From assembly GCA_022497155.1 (NCBI GenBank), contig MU385714.1, positions 310,001 through 374,000 on the forward strand: a stretch of DNA of 64,000 nt. Reading direction: 5' to 3'. Within the stretch, counting starts at the first letter, position 1, and each line of letters starts with the position of its first letter. The position numbers and the translations under genes are program-made. Shown here piece by piece: positions 34,694-47,106 of the stretch. Below the pieces are notes generated by a model that made no database searches, was not told the origin of the DNA, and was given only the letters and a program-made list of their open reading frames with translations. This DNA comes from Whalleya microplaca. Its lineage: Eukaryota > Ascomycota > Sordariomycetes > Xylariales > Xylariaceae.

Positions 34694-36215
34694 CTAATCC
34701 TTCTTGCCACTTACCGTAGTGTCACCAGCTTTGCCTCCAGTGCTGACAAGACTATCGGCCATAGCGTCTGCTGTGGCCAGTTTCAGCCTCTCGCTGTCCT
34801 CCATCTTGATCTCCTTATTGCCGCCTTTGTCCTTTGCATCCTTCTCATCTTCACTGTCTCCAAGGCTAAAGGGATCGTTATCTGTAATCGGGCTTGGCTC
34901 AACCGCTGACAGAGGTTGCCACTTGCTCTGCTTGCTAGAGGATGGATTTGCACTGGCGTCTTTAGGTGGAATTCTGGGGGAGACGTCGTATTGGTCGATA
35001 TCTTCTATACTCTCTTTGAAGGCAACCTTGCGACCTCCCTCGGGCTTCGGAGACGAAGATGGCGGGGGTGGCTTGTAAAGATTAGGATTGCTTGTTTGGC
35101 GGCCCTGAGATGGTCCTGTGTGGATGTTAGTCGCGAGTTCATGATCTGTGACGGGACATAACTGACTGCCGTCTGGATGAAGTTTCATCCCTGCAAAGTC
35201 GTCACTAAGAACCTGTGGGTCCGCATCGTAGCGATCGTAGTCGGTGCTTTTGCGGCTACCCTCTCCACTACGTCTACCCATTGAACTCGGGCGTTGGTGT
35301 TTGGAGGGTTGCGACTCATCCTCGTCCTCGTCATATTCACCATCAATCTTCTTCTTCAAGTTGGTAAACCATGAGTTGACCTTGGTCTGGGTTTCGAGGA
35401 AGCCCTTGCGAAAGTTTTCCTTGAGCACGGGAAGGTCGTCATCAATGAAGCTGTGTTCTCGGTCGTACATCTCATTGGGCTTCAGGCCTGTCGCTTGTCC
35501 CCGATACTGGCCACTGGGGCTGCGGTTCGTCGTTCTTGCTTCGTAAGCACCGACATTATCGTAATGCTGGGCAAGCTGTCGCGCGTAGAGTTCATCCGCC
35601 TCCAACTGGGACATAGGGCTTCTAGGACCCGTTGGTCGCGGCGGTTGCGGCGGGGGAGCAGGCTCGCGAGAGGGTTCATCTCGGATGGCGTCGGGGTCGC
35701 TCATGCCTTCATACAATTAGCAGCAGTCCTAGGTCCTGATAATATCATCATGTCTTACCTAGGAGAGCATTGAAAGCCGGGTCAATCTGGCCGCGGCTTG
35801 CAGCCAAGACAGCTTTGATGACGGCAGCCTCGATATCAGGGAATGCCTCCTTCAGAATCAACTCGTTTTTCTGTTGCTCGGTGAGGGGCCGAGGGGGCTT
35901 TGCCGGCGGAGTCTCTCCAGCATCCGGAGCTGGATTGGCAGCAGGGTTGGCGGCTGCGGAAGATGTAGAAGTGGGATGAGCGCCATCGTCGCCTAGGACG
36001 CCCGTCTCCTGGACATCGTCGTCATCCATTTCAAATGGATGCACAGTGGTCGGGGACTCGGGGACTGCAGCAGGAGGATCGGGCTTTTTCTAGACGATTC
36101 AAGTTGATGTTAGTGGTATTCGTCAAATGATATATATTTTAGAGATGAACGGTGCGAAATTGCCGATCGTTGGTGTCGCTCGCAGGAGACGTACCGTATC
36201 AGTCGGAGCCGACAT
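34694..36215 (-). CDS. CUE-domain ubiquitin-binding protein, Cue5-like
   Basis: Exons 36215-36195, 36089-35759 and 35706-34694 encode 454 residues, or 437 if the stop-free 51-nt segment 35166-35116 is also an intron (see findings). The CUE domain, a three-helix ubiquitin-binding fold, lies near residues 82-120, with the conserved AFP (replacing MFP) and the FNALLGMSDPD dileucine end recreated at the second splice junction. The remainder is disordered: an acidic and Ala/Pro-rich N-terminus, a Pro-rich segment after the CUE domain, SQLEADELYARQLAQHYDN (a helix conserved in fungal Cue5 proteins) and a charged C-terminus. Yeast Cue5 is an autophagy receptor linking ubiquitinated aggregates to Atg8. 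The first exon is just 21 nt (MSAPTDT). I leave the symbol blank because only the domain plan, not the function, is visible. Confidence 0.88.
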
Positions 36216-37198
36216 AATGAGCAGATGCAAGAGAAATGCAATAGAAAGAGAATCGGGCGCTACAATTATGAAGGGTTTCAAGGGTCTGAGATGACAGTTG
36301 AAGATATTATGCTGGGCAAGCTAAGCAGGAAATGAGACGGTTAGGCGAACAAAGGAGGGCAAGGCAAGGCAGCTAACCTGGAATATATGTGATTCCATAC
36401 ATGAACCTAGGTTTGATTATCTCGAGGGGCGACCGCGCTGCGACGCTGATGACGTTCCCCACCACAAGCACTCGCAGACAGAGCTGAAGGGGGCAGCAAC
36501 TGCGCCACAACTCCACCTAATGTTCTATCTTTATGTGCTAAGTAGGTATGTATGTACCATAGGTACACACTTTCGGCAGCAGGTACATATGCACTACACT
36601 AGTACAGGTTCCACGTATAAGGTACCTTACATACTATCTCATTGATTCTTCAACATCAGTCGCTTTACATAACAGATTGAGAACCAACTCAAGGCTGTAT
36701 CTTGTAAGACATTCTCACATTCGAACGTCTTTACAGATAAGTTAGCAACGTGAAAGAAATAGGTATTCGCAATCTTTTTATGATTATACCGGTGGCATTT
36801 GTCTCTAAAAATATACCAACCTTATATGCACGCAGTAGTGAGCAGCTAGTCACTAGACTTATGCAGCTCTAGAATTTGATTGGCTCTTCTCTTTTACACA
36901 TAGTACTCTTCACGGTTCTGGAATCTTAGACACCTTCGCATCATCACCTTCGACAATTACCTTAGACATATCAAAGAAGACTGGCCAGTTAATTATTATT
37001 CGACACCCGGTCTCGACAGTTTTCTATATCGAAATTCCTCATGGCGTATTTCACCCGGCAAATCTGATTCTTTAGGTATTGGCACATAACGGTATGCTGA
37101 ATCATGAGATAGATGCAAATCCCATGGACTCAAACTTAGCACGCATAGGCCAATATATGCAATGAGATAAAACATACATCGGTAAAGACATTGGCACG
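36216..37198. promoter_or_regulatory. Divergent promoter region of the CUE5-like and DHX35-like genes
   Basis: 983 bases between divergent genes. TAGGTA/GGTAC words cluster at about 36540-36630. No coding frame longer than 75 codons and no recognisable RNA gene. I expect two promoters here. Confidence 0.5.
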
Positions 37199-39253
37199 AT
37201 GGCAGACTTCGATCTAGCTTCAAGCTTCATCCCGGCTCTGCACAAACCCTCTGCCTTATTACCCATTGCCAAACATCACGATAGTCTACTTTATACCATC
37301 GAGACAACCCCTGTCACAATCGTCGTTGGCCAGACGGGCTCTGGCAAGACCACGCAGATACCACAATTTCTGGAAAATGCCGGTTGGTGTTCTGATGGCA
37401 AAATTATTGGTGTGACTCAAGTAAGCTTCACATTACCCCTTTACCTAATCCATACTTATAGCACTAACCCGTGACAGCCCAGGCGCGTAGCGGCGACAAC
37501 AGTTGCTGTCAGAGTTGCCGAGGAATATGGCTGTGAACTGGGGAAAGAGGTCGGCTACTCAATAAGATTCGAGGATGTAACATCTGCTGCCACCCGAATC
37601 AAGTTTTTAACAGATGGACTACTCATCAGAGAGGCCTTAGTCGACCCGCTCCTCTCGCGCTATGCGGTGATCATGGTTGACGAAGCCCATGAAAGGTCTA
37701 TAAGTACGGATATTCTCCTTGGTCTTCTGAAGAAGATACGCAAACGAAGACCAGAATTACGGATCATCGTTAGCAGTGCCACTCTTCAGGCAGAAGATTT
37801 TCTAAACTTCTTTTCCCAACAATCCGACAACCAAGATACTATAGAAAGTGGGAAAGACAACATTGGCTCAATAATCAGCCTTGAAGGTAGAACCTATCCT
37901 ATTGACGTCCTTCATCTAGAGTCTCCAGCAGAAGACTATGTTGAGAAGGCAATTTCCACGGTGTTCGACATTCACACCAAAGAGCCCGACGGAGACATAC
38001 TTGTCTTTTTGACTGGCCGTGAAGAGATTGATACGGCAATTCAAGCTGTCACAGAACGGCTGGCTCAGCTTCCTCCCAGGTCCCAGTCGATCTTAGTCCT
38101 GCCACTATACGCTGGCTTGTCGACGGAGCAACAGATGTATGTGTTTGATGCACCACCTGAGAACACAAGAAAGGTCATTTTCTCAACGAATATCGCTGAA
38201 GCATCCGTTACAATTGAAGGAATCGTTTATGTAATCGATTCTGGATTCGTGAAACTGAAAGCTTTCGATCCAAAGACTGGCATTGAGTCCTTGACATCAA
38301 CGCCGGTCTCAAAAGCTGCAGCCGCTCAACGTGCTGGGAGAGCAGGCCGCACAAAGCCTGGCAAATGCTTTCGGCTATATACTGAAGAAGCATTTCAAGC
38401 TCTACCAGCTGCGAATGTTCCAGAAATACAGAGGTCCAACCTTGCACCGTTCATACTACAACTCAAGGCGTTGGGTATCGACAATGTGATACGCTTTGAC
38501 TACTTAACGCCGCCACCGGCAGAACTCATGATCAAAGCAACGGAACTACTGTTCTCTCTTGGGGCTTTAGATGAGTATGCGAAGCTTACAAAACCATTGG
38601 GCATGCGGATGGCAGAGCTTGCGGTTGAGCCAATGATGGCCAAGACTCTTTTGACAGCCCCTTCTTTTGGCTGTCTAAGCGAAATACTTACCATAGCAGC
38701 CATGACGGCCCTTGGCGGCTCGGTATGGGTACAAAGGGATGGCGAAAAGAAGCAACTGGAGTCAGCACGGCGGAGGTTCGCTGCTGAAGAAGGCGATCAC
38801 TTAACACTCCTAAATGTCTACCAAGCATTCGTGACGAAGGGCAAGAAGGAGGCAAAATTCTGCCACGAAACTCATCTCAATTTCAAATCTATGACCCGTG
38901 CCGTGAGCATCAGAGCACAATTAAAACGTTATCTCGAACGATTCGGGATAGTTGTTGACGAGAGTCTCAAGACATCGCCTGCTAGCAGTGGAGAGCAAAT
39001 TCGAAGATGCCTTACGACTGGCTACTTTGCTCACGCAGCTAAAATGCAGCCCGACGGTAGCTTTCGCAACGTGGAAGGTGGGACAGTGCTCTATGCTCAT
39101 CCCAGCTCCTTGATGTTCAATCGTAAGGCTGACTGGGTCATCTTCCACGAGGTGTTGGAAACGGGCAACAAGACTTTTATTCGAGACATCAGCAAGATTG
39201 AGAAGGGATGGCTTTTAGAATATGCCTCGGGTTTCTACCAGCTCAAGGCGTAA
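37199..39253 (+). CDS. DEAH-box RNA helicase, DHX35 group
   Basis: Exons 37199-37420 and 37478-39253 encode 665 residues. The helicase core is complete: motif I GQTGSGKT (44-51), Ia TQPRRVAA (73-80, made across the splice junction), II DEAH (142-145), III SAT (174-176), V TNIAEASVTIEG and VI QRAGRAGR (358-365). The winged-helix, ratchet and OB-fold C-terminal regions follow. The very short N-terminus before motif I, with no S1 or RS domain, separates it from Prp2, Prp16, Prp22 and Prp43 and fits DHX35, a spliceosome-associated helicase present in most fungi but absent from budding yeast. Human DHX35 has been found in late spliceosomes; the fungal role is inferred. The 57-nt intron has GTAAGC and GACAG ends. 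Confidence 0.92.
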
Positions 39254-41286
39254 GAGGAGGCGTTGGATGACTAAGTAGCAGCAATGCAATCAATAGTAAA
39301 AAATCCAACTGCACCAGTCAAGTGGCGTGCCTTTGCGTTATCTCAGTATCCTTGCTGAGTACATTTTGGTATTTATCGTATTCAAACTGCCTGTGTAATA
39401 GATGAGACCAGACTGGCAAGGGGACTGGCTCAATTATATGAAATTGCGGAGTGTCCCATTGTCTTGAGTTATTAATGGCAATAGATCGTGACTTGTGCTT
39501 CGTACGACACAGCATATACTATGTACCAGTTAAGCCAGTGGCTTGTGTCGACGCTTCTAAAATGAATCGGGAGGTTGTTTCGTGGTTAGTGATCCGCATT
39601 TTCAACCTCTACACCCAATGATACTTGCTTATTTGCTTTTTGCCAACTTCTTAATGACCCGAATCCCGTTTTTGAAGGGGATATAGTGGCTGAAAAGCCA
39701 CCCAACTCCTCTCGATTGATTCAATCCTGATTCAATCAATATTGTTTAGTTTCACCTTCAGCAGCGTCACAAAGTGGGTGCGCATTATCTAGACTGCCAG
39801 ACTGCACCGGAGAAGACAGAACTGAAGGCTGGTGCAACTTCGTAAGAATCTAATGAAAAGGAAGGGATCGTCGTCGAAAGTACTACATATGTACACGTAT
39901 GTGCTGCATATATACAGATCTATACTGCATATCTCATTTACCAGACTGCCACAGTAGGATTCACACGACATAATATGTACATCGTATCTCATGGGGATCA
40001 TTGATGTTTATGGGTAGGACGAGCTACAGATGACCACGAGGTGCATAGCCAGTCCAACAAGCTCCGACAAGGAAATAATTATTAGGATGCGACGACCACT
40101 ATTGTTGAAGAAAGACTGCTGTTGGTGCCCTCGAGCATTTTGATCCTTGAAGGAACAGGAGTCGAGGACTGCTAGGTAAAGATCGACTTGTGCCCTATCG
40201 CTCATCTCGGCAAAATTTCGAGATCGATGAAGGTTCCTCGCTCCGGATATAATATGGAAAGGTACATGTGTGCCTGGTGGTGCATAGAGGAGGTTCGAAC
40301 TCACAGCTACCAGTTCTTACGAATGTAGAAAAGGGGTCATGGCAACTAGTCGTCTTCAAGACTAGCGCAGATATATCCCTGCTCGCTATCATCGAACCAA
40401 GCTTTCTGAATGGATGAACCGTCTGTTCCTGCATTAGGGGCCCCCTGGAGCCGCTGGGGCTCATTCAGTGTGCCTCGCAGGTCATTGAAGTCATTGAAGT
40501 CATTGAAGCACTGCAAATACACGTACACGTCGCTACATCTCCGCACCAAACAGCACAGTGTCGAGGGCCAGAGAACTGCTTGGACATGTTCCCTCTCTGT
40601 AATGAATATTGGGGCTATTGGACGACGGGGACAGTGCCCTTTATTCGTCTGGAATTCTTGCCCATCTAGGCCCCAAGTACCGCAAGCCTCCACACCCCCT
40701 TCTTTCATTTCCGCCAGATTAATTTTCATTCGTCCGTTCCCTGATCCTGGCTCGTTTAGAGGGTTAAAGGGTACGTACCTCGGTGCTTGTATTCGGTCAA
40801 TCACCTTCTTTGGTCATCCGCTTGCCTTTTCCTTTCTCTCTCTTATCTTGTTCTCCCATCACCGCCTCATACGGGAGTTCATCGACAACAAGGTCAACGG
40901 GACCTAACTACCTGCCAGCCGGCGTGCCATTCTTTCACACCCAACTTCCTGTCATTCTTTTTGAGTCCAACCTCAAGTCATTCCTTTTGGCCTCGTGTAC
41001 GCAGCTGTCAGCGTTGAGATCTCGATTCGCAAAAGAAACCGCATTCCGTTCCAGTGTCTAATTCCTAAAATCGACTAATTAATAATCGTGCCGCATTTTA
41101 CGGTCTGGACAACTCCATATCTGCCGAATCAGTACGATCACATTGCTTCGGAACCAATTTCTGGTCGACAATTGCGTCCAATGAGCCACTATAGCCGCTT
41201 GCAGTAACTGTTGTTGTTTATTTTCCTCCCGGGAAGAAGTGAAGGTGTGTGACTCGGTCTCGAGTGCACGTGGTGTAGTAAGGACA
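39254..41286. other. Spacer between the DHX35-like and SKG6-like genes
   Basis: About 2 kb. A perfect triplet of the nonamer TCATTGAAG lies at 40482-40508. Frames at 40346-40804 and 40410-40907 overlap each other on opposite strands and carry this repeat; neither shows a known domain. The last 500 bases, rich in C and T, are probably the promoter and leader of the SKG6-like gene. Confidence 0.5.
40482..40508. repeat. Three perfect copies of a 9-bp tandem unit
   Basis: TCATTGAAG is repeated three times without mismatch in a non-coding spacer. It may be length-polymorphic. Confidence 0.92.
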
Positions 41287-43580
41287 ATGAAAGCACGACA
41301 ATTCCAACCTCACGGCCATGGGCACCATCATTTTCATTCGAGGGCCTCACACGCAGATATTGGTCAAGCTGGTCAATCAGATGTTCGGGGTCCTCCATTT
41401 GAAGGAGATGGCGCCTTGAAAGGGTTAATGGCTCGAGCCAATAACTTGGATGAAAAGCCAGTCGGCAGTACAATGACCATTCCAATTGTTCTCGGTGTCT
41501 GGTGAGAAATTACGCGGTTCCAATTCCGCTTGGAGAGGGCTGACAGGTTCACAGTATTCCACTAGGAGTAGCATTGTGTGTGCTGGTTTATTTGCATCGC
41601 CGAACGACGGCTAGACAGAGGAGGGAGGACGAGACCGACAAGTATAAGTCGATGGACTTCGGGCTTGACGATAAAGTGGGTGCTGGTAGAGGAAAGAGAA
41701 GGAGCGCTTTTTTTGCGAAGGAAAAGGAGTCGGGCCATAGGACTCAACTTTCTATGGACATGGACCTGTCTAGTCCATATCTGCTTCCGCCAAACATGCA
41801 CAACTCTCGGGAATCCTTGAATTCTCTAGCAAAGAGTCTCCACCAGAACGAGGACCCCTATCGTCCAGTAACCAAATATGCTGGAAGCGATGTCGGTTCA
41901 ATGAGGTCTTTCCAGAAAGGACCGGACAGAGATTCTTCAGTCTACAATGCTAAGACACGCTCAAGTGGTGATAGGGACTCGTCTAGCTTGCGACCTATTG
42001 CTACCGATCTTCCTCCCCGCCAGAGGTCTCCTCTTCAGCCGCCTACGCCTACCGCACAGCCGCCGTCACGCCGCGAGTCTGTGGAAGATGCTCCAGCACT
42101 TCCAGCTAAGAATGAGTTCAGGTTTGTTGACGATGGACTTAATCTACCTCAAGTCCCCGAAATCCAGGAACCTCCTGCAGCTGCTTCCCAGGGTCGTAAA
42201 GATATCATCGACAACTCTCGTCACAATTCCAAGGGATCATCCGAGGCAGATCAGTCATACGCCATTGGCAATAGAGGCGACAGGGACTCTATGGTTCTGC
42301 CACCGTCAGACACCCAGCGAGGAAGTCTAGGCTTGGACTTCATGAATCCTCATGCTTCTAAAGACTCGTCTGGTATGCCACCCTCTATTACTACTTCAGC
42401 GGCCATTGCGGTACCAGCCGAACCAAGTATCGCTCAGGACTACCAGGATTACGCTGGACATTATCAAGCTGACTCATATGGCGTATCAGAGCATGAGTAC
42501 CCACAGTCTGCCGGCTTAGGAGTACCTGGACAGGACAACCGGAGGCTATCTGTAGGATTCCGACCTTTACCGCCCGATGAGTTCCTCGAGACGGACGATC
42601 CAGAGTCCCGCGCAAACAGAATTCGTTCCTTCTACAAGGAGTACTTCGAGGATTCCACCGCAAAAACGAACAGTGGAAAGCCACCGCCAATTCCTCAGCC
42701 AATTGCACAGCCAGTTCCACAGCAGGCAACCCACCACGAGGAGTATGATACTAGCTATATGGGCGACGCCGCATTCTTTGATCCAGATACAAATACCTTC
42801 GTTATGCCATACGCTCAGCCTGTAACTCGTCGTGCCATGACTCCACCTCCAAACTCGAGAAGACCGATGCCCGGACCCAGGCAGCGCGGTCCACACGGGC
42901 CTCATGGCTCGTTCGGAGGCGCCAGCATGCAAGGCGGACCTCGGCCTAGAGCTGGTTCCATGATGTCAGCTAATAGATGGGCGGCACCGAGCCCACGGCC
43001 TGGGTCGTCTGCGTCTAACTTCCGTCCTGGGCCCGCTAATGCCAAACCACGAAAACCCATGCCCCCTCCAATTGCTCTCAGCACACTGCCGACTCCAGGC
43101 AAACTAAAGGACGACTCATTTGCTCTTATGGGTGCTATTGAGTTCGCACCCCCACCTACTATCAAAGACCAGGCGGCTGGCCGATCGCAGAGCCCCGTCG
43201 GTGAACGCAGGCCCTACGCCCTGAACACGCCTGTTTTCTCGCCGCTAGTGAGTGCCTTTGATGAAACGGCTGCATTGCCTAGCCCGTAAGTAATTCCCCA
43301 TGCCGCTTATGGTACTATATCTAATGGACCCCACAGACATCTATTGCGCAAATCAGGAACATTTACTGGGCTTGATTTCGCTCCACCGCGCCGGTTTAAG
43401 GATCCGGACGCGATGAGTGATTCCGGCAGTGTTACTAGCTTCAACAGCGGAATTTCGTCTGCTAAATCCAGTGCGCTCCGCGCTGGTGCTGGTAGAGTGA
43501 GCCGTCTGCCCGGTGACACTGTGTTCACGCAGGCAAACTCGAACACCACATTGAAACCCAACTGGGGTATGCGCGACTAA
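41287..43580 (+). CDS. SKG6-type single-pass membrane protein
   Basis: Three exons, 41287-41501, 41555-43285 and 43337-43580, encode 729 residues. The N-terminus carries a His-rich patch (HGHGHHHFH) and no signal peptide, followed by one membrane span at about 63-85 (TMTIPIVLGVCIPLGVALCVLVYL) of the SKG6/AXL2 type and a basic stop-transfer LHRRTTARQRR. The rest, some 640 residues, is cytosolic, disordered, rich in Pro, Ser and Arg, with RPMPGPRQRGPHGPHGS and other Pro-rich stretches that could bind SH3 domains. In yeast, Skg6 and Tos2 are anchored at bud sites and help polarised growth; the filamentous function is unknown. Both introns (53, 51 nt) join in frame: the first restores the middle of the membrane helix, the second SPHLLRKSG. 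The first ATG in this frame is at 41287. Confidence 0.82.
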
Positions 43581-46500
43581 ATGGAAGAAACCAATTTTGT
43601 TAAAGTCTGATATAGCATCGAGAAACCAAAGGTGACAAACTAACTCTCAGCTTTGTCTTTTATCGTTTCTCGATAACCTGGACTGTTAATGTCCCTTTCT
43701 TTTCAATTCTGGAGTAATTTGGAAACCAATCATGACCGTCGAAATATTCGACCAAATGCATATATAGAAGGATCGGTGCAATTTACCGTCAGGTGTGTAA
43801 GGATTTTTGCTATAGGCATCTTGACAATAAATATTGGTTTCATGGGGGCTTGTCTGTCATTGTGTGTAGTCTACTTGGTGTTACTCCGGTGTATTGTATG
43901 GGAAGCTTTTGTATTAACCCGCTGTGTTGGTGATTCCTTGTCAATTCAGCAGGCGAAAATAAATATATATATATTAAATTTAATAATTCAGATCTAAACG
44001 GGAGGTCATAATGTTATGTATGTATGAGAGTCAAACTTCAACAGTATGATTCCAATCAACAATTCAAAATATTATGAGCTATACTAGCCACATACATGTA
44101 TTATTCAAAGAGTATATTACGTGATGATATGACTTGTTTGTTTTTCCGAAGTACGCGTCCATACTACCAGAATTCTTAGTGTATAGAAATTTGCTATATA
44201 GGTACTGTAAGTACTTTTGTGTGAGCATAACACATATCTCAACGCACGGTACATGTATCAATATTTTCATGTCTTGAAGTGTTCTTTCTGTGTAAACCGA
44301 GTATATCAACTGATCTCGTGAGGGAGGAAGGCACATGAGGGTCATAACATGGAATGCAAAATTGGTGCATCTACTTCCCTCAAAGCAACGCGTCTTTCTC
44401 CACATTAGAGACTAGATCGGATCCGCGGTTCATTTCCTAAGATGGCACATAGATTCGTATTGATGGGAATAATTCTGTCCGTCTGTTTCATCCAAGATCT
44501 TCCGAACAATGAACTGAACACGGGCCAATTACGTATTCTGGGGAGAGGCGGGATCTAGACATGACGTTAGATGAACGGCTTACCAACTGCCTACCTATGC
44601 TGCTATGTACATAGTAGGGTTGCCCATTGATACGAATTGGTAGCCTTCTGCCGAACAAACAGGATCTTGAAATTAACCGCGGTCAATTATTTACAGGGAA
44701 GCTCGGTAAGGAGTATCATTTACCTGATAGCAACCACGAATTCCAGGGTGTGAAAATGAGAAGCTCACAAAACCTATTTCATTGCCGCGAAGATATTGAC
44801 GTATTTAGCTGTAGACCGGGTAGTTTGAGAGGGGCTGTGCTAAGAGAAGAGCTCATCGAGTTGCCGAAGTTTTACTGGCTGTAAAGTTCAGTCAGCATCT
44901 CGGCCGTTGACATTGGCTGTCCCGCGCTTCTACACTGTTACTATCAGAATCAGATATTGACTAGGCCGTTCCCAGTTTCAATCTGACTCGATCATCACAG
45001 GTTACTTATAAAATGTCTGTCAATTGCTCATCTGGGACTTGGGATAGAAGGCTGTTTGACAGACATCAGGCTCATAAGCCTTACGTGATATGATGGCTCA
45101 ATAGACGCGATAATACTAAGTACTCTCGTACACAGTATAGTAGCCCAAGAATACTACATATTTGAGTAGCTCATTGTTGAACGACACTACCTATCGCAAG
45201 AGATACTATGTCGCGAAGACCATTTATACCTAAACAAATTGTCACATTAGTATTGATCCTGCATAACCGATGGCGGTATATACCTACGTTGCTGTTTGAA
45301 GAGTGTTTGGTGTGGTGAATACTTACCTCCTGTGGCGCGACGCACAGCCATTCCATCACGGACGAAGACAATGATTCCTCCCAGACTTTAGGACATCTAC
45401 TAGCAGACTACTGGTTTCCAGCCTGCCTCAAACAGATGATCTGACCACCATACTTTTTGGCTTTTTTAAGTGCTTACTGACAAGTCTCCAGACACTTGGG
45501 GGGACTTTGTTATAAGGTTTCCGCGACACATCGCCGCTGCGGGCTTTTATTATGGTCGGCCACCTCCATTCCGATCCGCAGAGGATAGACAGGTACCGAT
45601 GTCATCACGAGATAGAGGCGCAGCAGACATACGACCTAGTGGTCCAAGCCACTTTGAAGAAAAAGCCACTAGAGATTCGAGAAGAACTAATCTGTAGATA
45701 CGACACACGACACAAGTCGATACTCCAGATCCGGATTATAGGGCATAACGAACAAGATTGGGGATTCGAGAAAGATTTAACCTCGACAATTCCGGTGCGC
45801 CAGAGGAAGAAACGATGACTAGTCGAGAGACATAGTGTCAAAAAGCAAGCAATAAACCCAAAAAGAAGCGGGACGGGAAGTCGTTGCAATTTAGGGGAAG
45901 CCTAATAAGACGCACATAGCTGGAAGTCCAGCGTTAAACTAGGTAGTGCCATAGGCTATCACCAACTAATAATAAGCACCTCATACAAGTGTACGGTGTA
46001 CGGTGTACGCGGAACCAGAATACTGTTAGCATCCGGAGTAGTTTGTCACCCGACCTCCGTGAGGAGCTACTTGTGAGCCTATCGTGTCCAGAGTCTCCAC
46101 GACCGAGTACCTCCGCTAGCAGAGACTGGCATCTGTATGTGGCTCCTGTCTCTCTGTCACGCCAGTGCCAACATGACAAGAGAGCTAAAAGGGTCGGCCT
46201 GCCAGGTTCCAACACCTACTCCGTACTATTATATGCAGATAATGATAATTTTCCAACTTTCTACAGTTCCTGTCTATCAATATAGCTGGGATTGACAATT
46301 ATTAACCCCGATAGTCTCTCCCCGTTCCCTCGTTTTCTGCCCCCTACCCTGTCCTGTTTGCTGTTTGCGAAGCCTTCTTTTATTATCGTACATATCGAAC
46401 CTCACCTTCGCTCTAGGTAGACCGTACATACGTACAGACATACACACGGAATACGCTCTGCTGCTTTCGGACCTGTTCCACGTTGCGCTCGCAGATCGGT

Positions 46501-47106
46501 GTCTATTTGCTGCTCTACTGTCCTATCATCCTGCTGCTCTCCCATGCGCTGAGAGACACGACAGAGACACGAGTGCGAAAGAAAAGGACTCAGCCACGCT
46601 TGGGATCGTCCCCCGGCTTCCTGTATGCGTTAGCCTATTCGTTCAATTACAATCTTTCTGGCCTCCCCCAGCCCAGTACCAGCCCGCCGGCCTAGCCAAG
46701 ACTGCCCATCGCCGCACTTCCTTTTTGTTCTCATCCACCCTCCTATCCTTTTCCCGTTCGCGTCTCTCCTCAGCACAACTTGAAACATTTGCTAAGATCA
46801 ATTGCGAAGAGCTGTGACTCGCTCTCTCATCCAGTCTCCTCTGGCTGTGAGTTAGCCGACTCGGCCAAGTCGATCCGGAGATCCTCTCAAGGTATGTCTT
46901 TACTCTTTATGTTATTCGCCCAGTCAGATCGGTGGTCCCGGTGCACTGTTCAGGTTTTCTGGGACTCGTAATCTGTGGAAGTTCACGATAACCTCGTTAC
47001 GATATTCCCATCTCGGTGACCCATTGCGCTCTCTATCTTGCTCTGTATTCCTCTTTGGTTCTCTTGGTTCTCTGGGTCTACTCTCTATACCCCTTTCCAA
47101 GCTGAC
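43581..47106. other. Gene-poor spacer, no supported gene
   Basis: 3.5 kb, mostly AT-rich. A seven-base unit (GTGTACG) occurs three times at 45989-46009. Frames at 45470-45697, 45552-45818 and 44627-44884 are short and unrecognised; some begin with TTG or other non-ATG codons. From about 46300 the composition turns C/T-rich and should be the promoter and long leader of the MID2-like gene, with a possible 5'-UTR intron at about 46892-47101 (GTATGT donor, pyrimidine tract, CCAAG acceptor). Confidence 0.5.
45989..46009. repeat. Three copies of GTGTACG
   Basis: Perfect 7-bp tandem triplicate in a gene-poor spacer. It resembles the GTACGGA doublet at 12987-13001. Confidence 0.9.

Noticed and set aside
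40270..40320. GGTTCGAACTC word resembling a tRNA T-loop
   Set aside because: No acceptor stem, D arm or anticodon arm could be built around it.
45552..45818. 88-codon ATG frame, charged, in a gene-poor spacer
   Set aside because: Short, unconserved in appearance and overlapped by other frames. Insufficient for a gene call without transcripts or homologues.
46365..46817. 150-codon frame with signal-peptide-like start before the MID2-like gene
   Set aside because: It starts with TTG, not ATG, and lies in a C/T-rich leader-like region.
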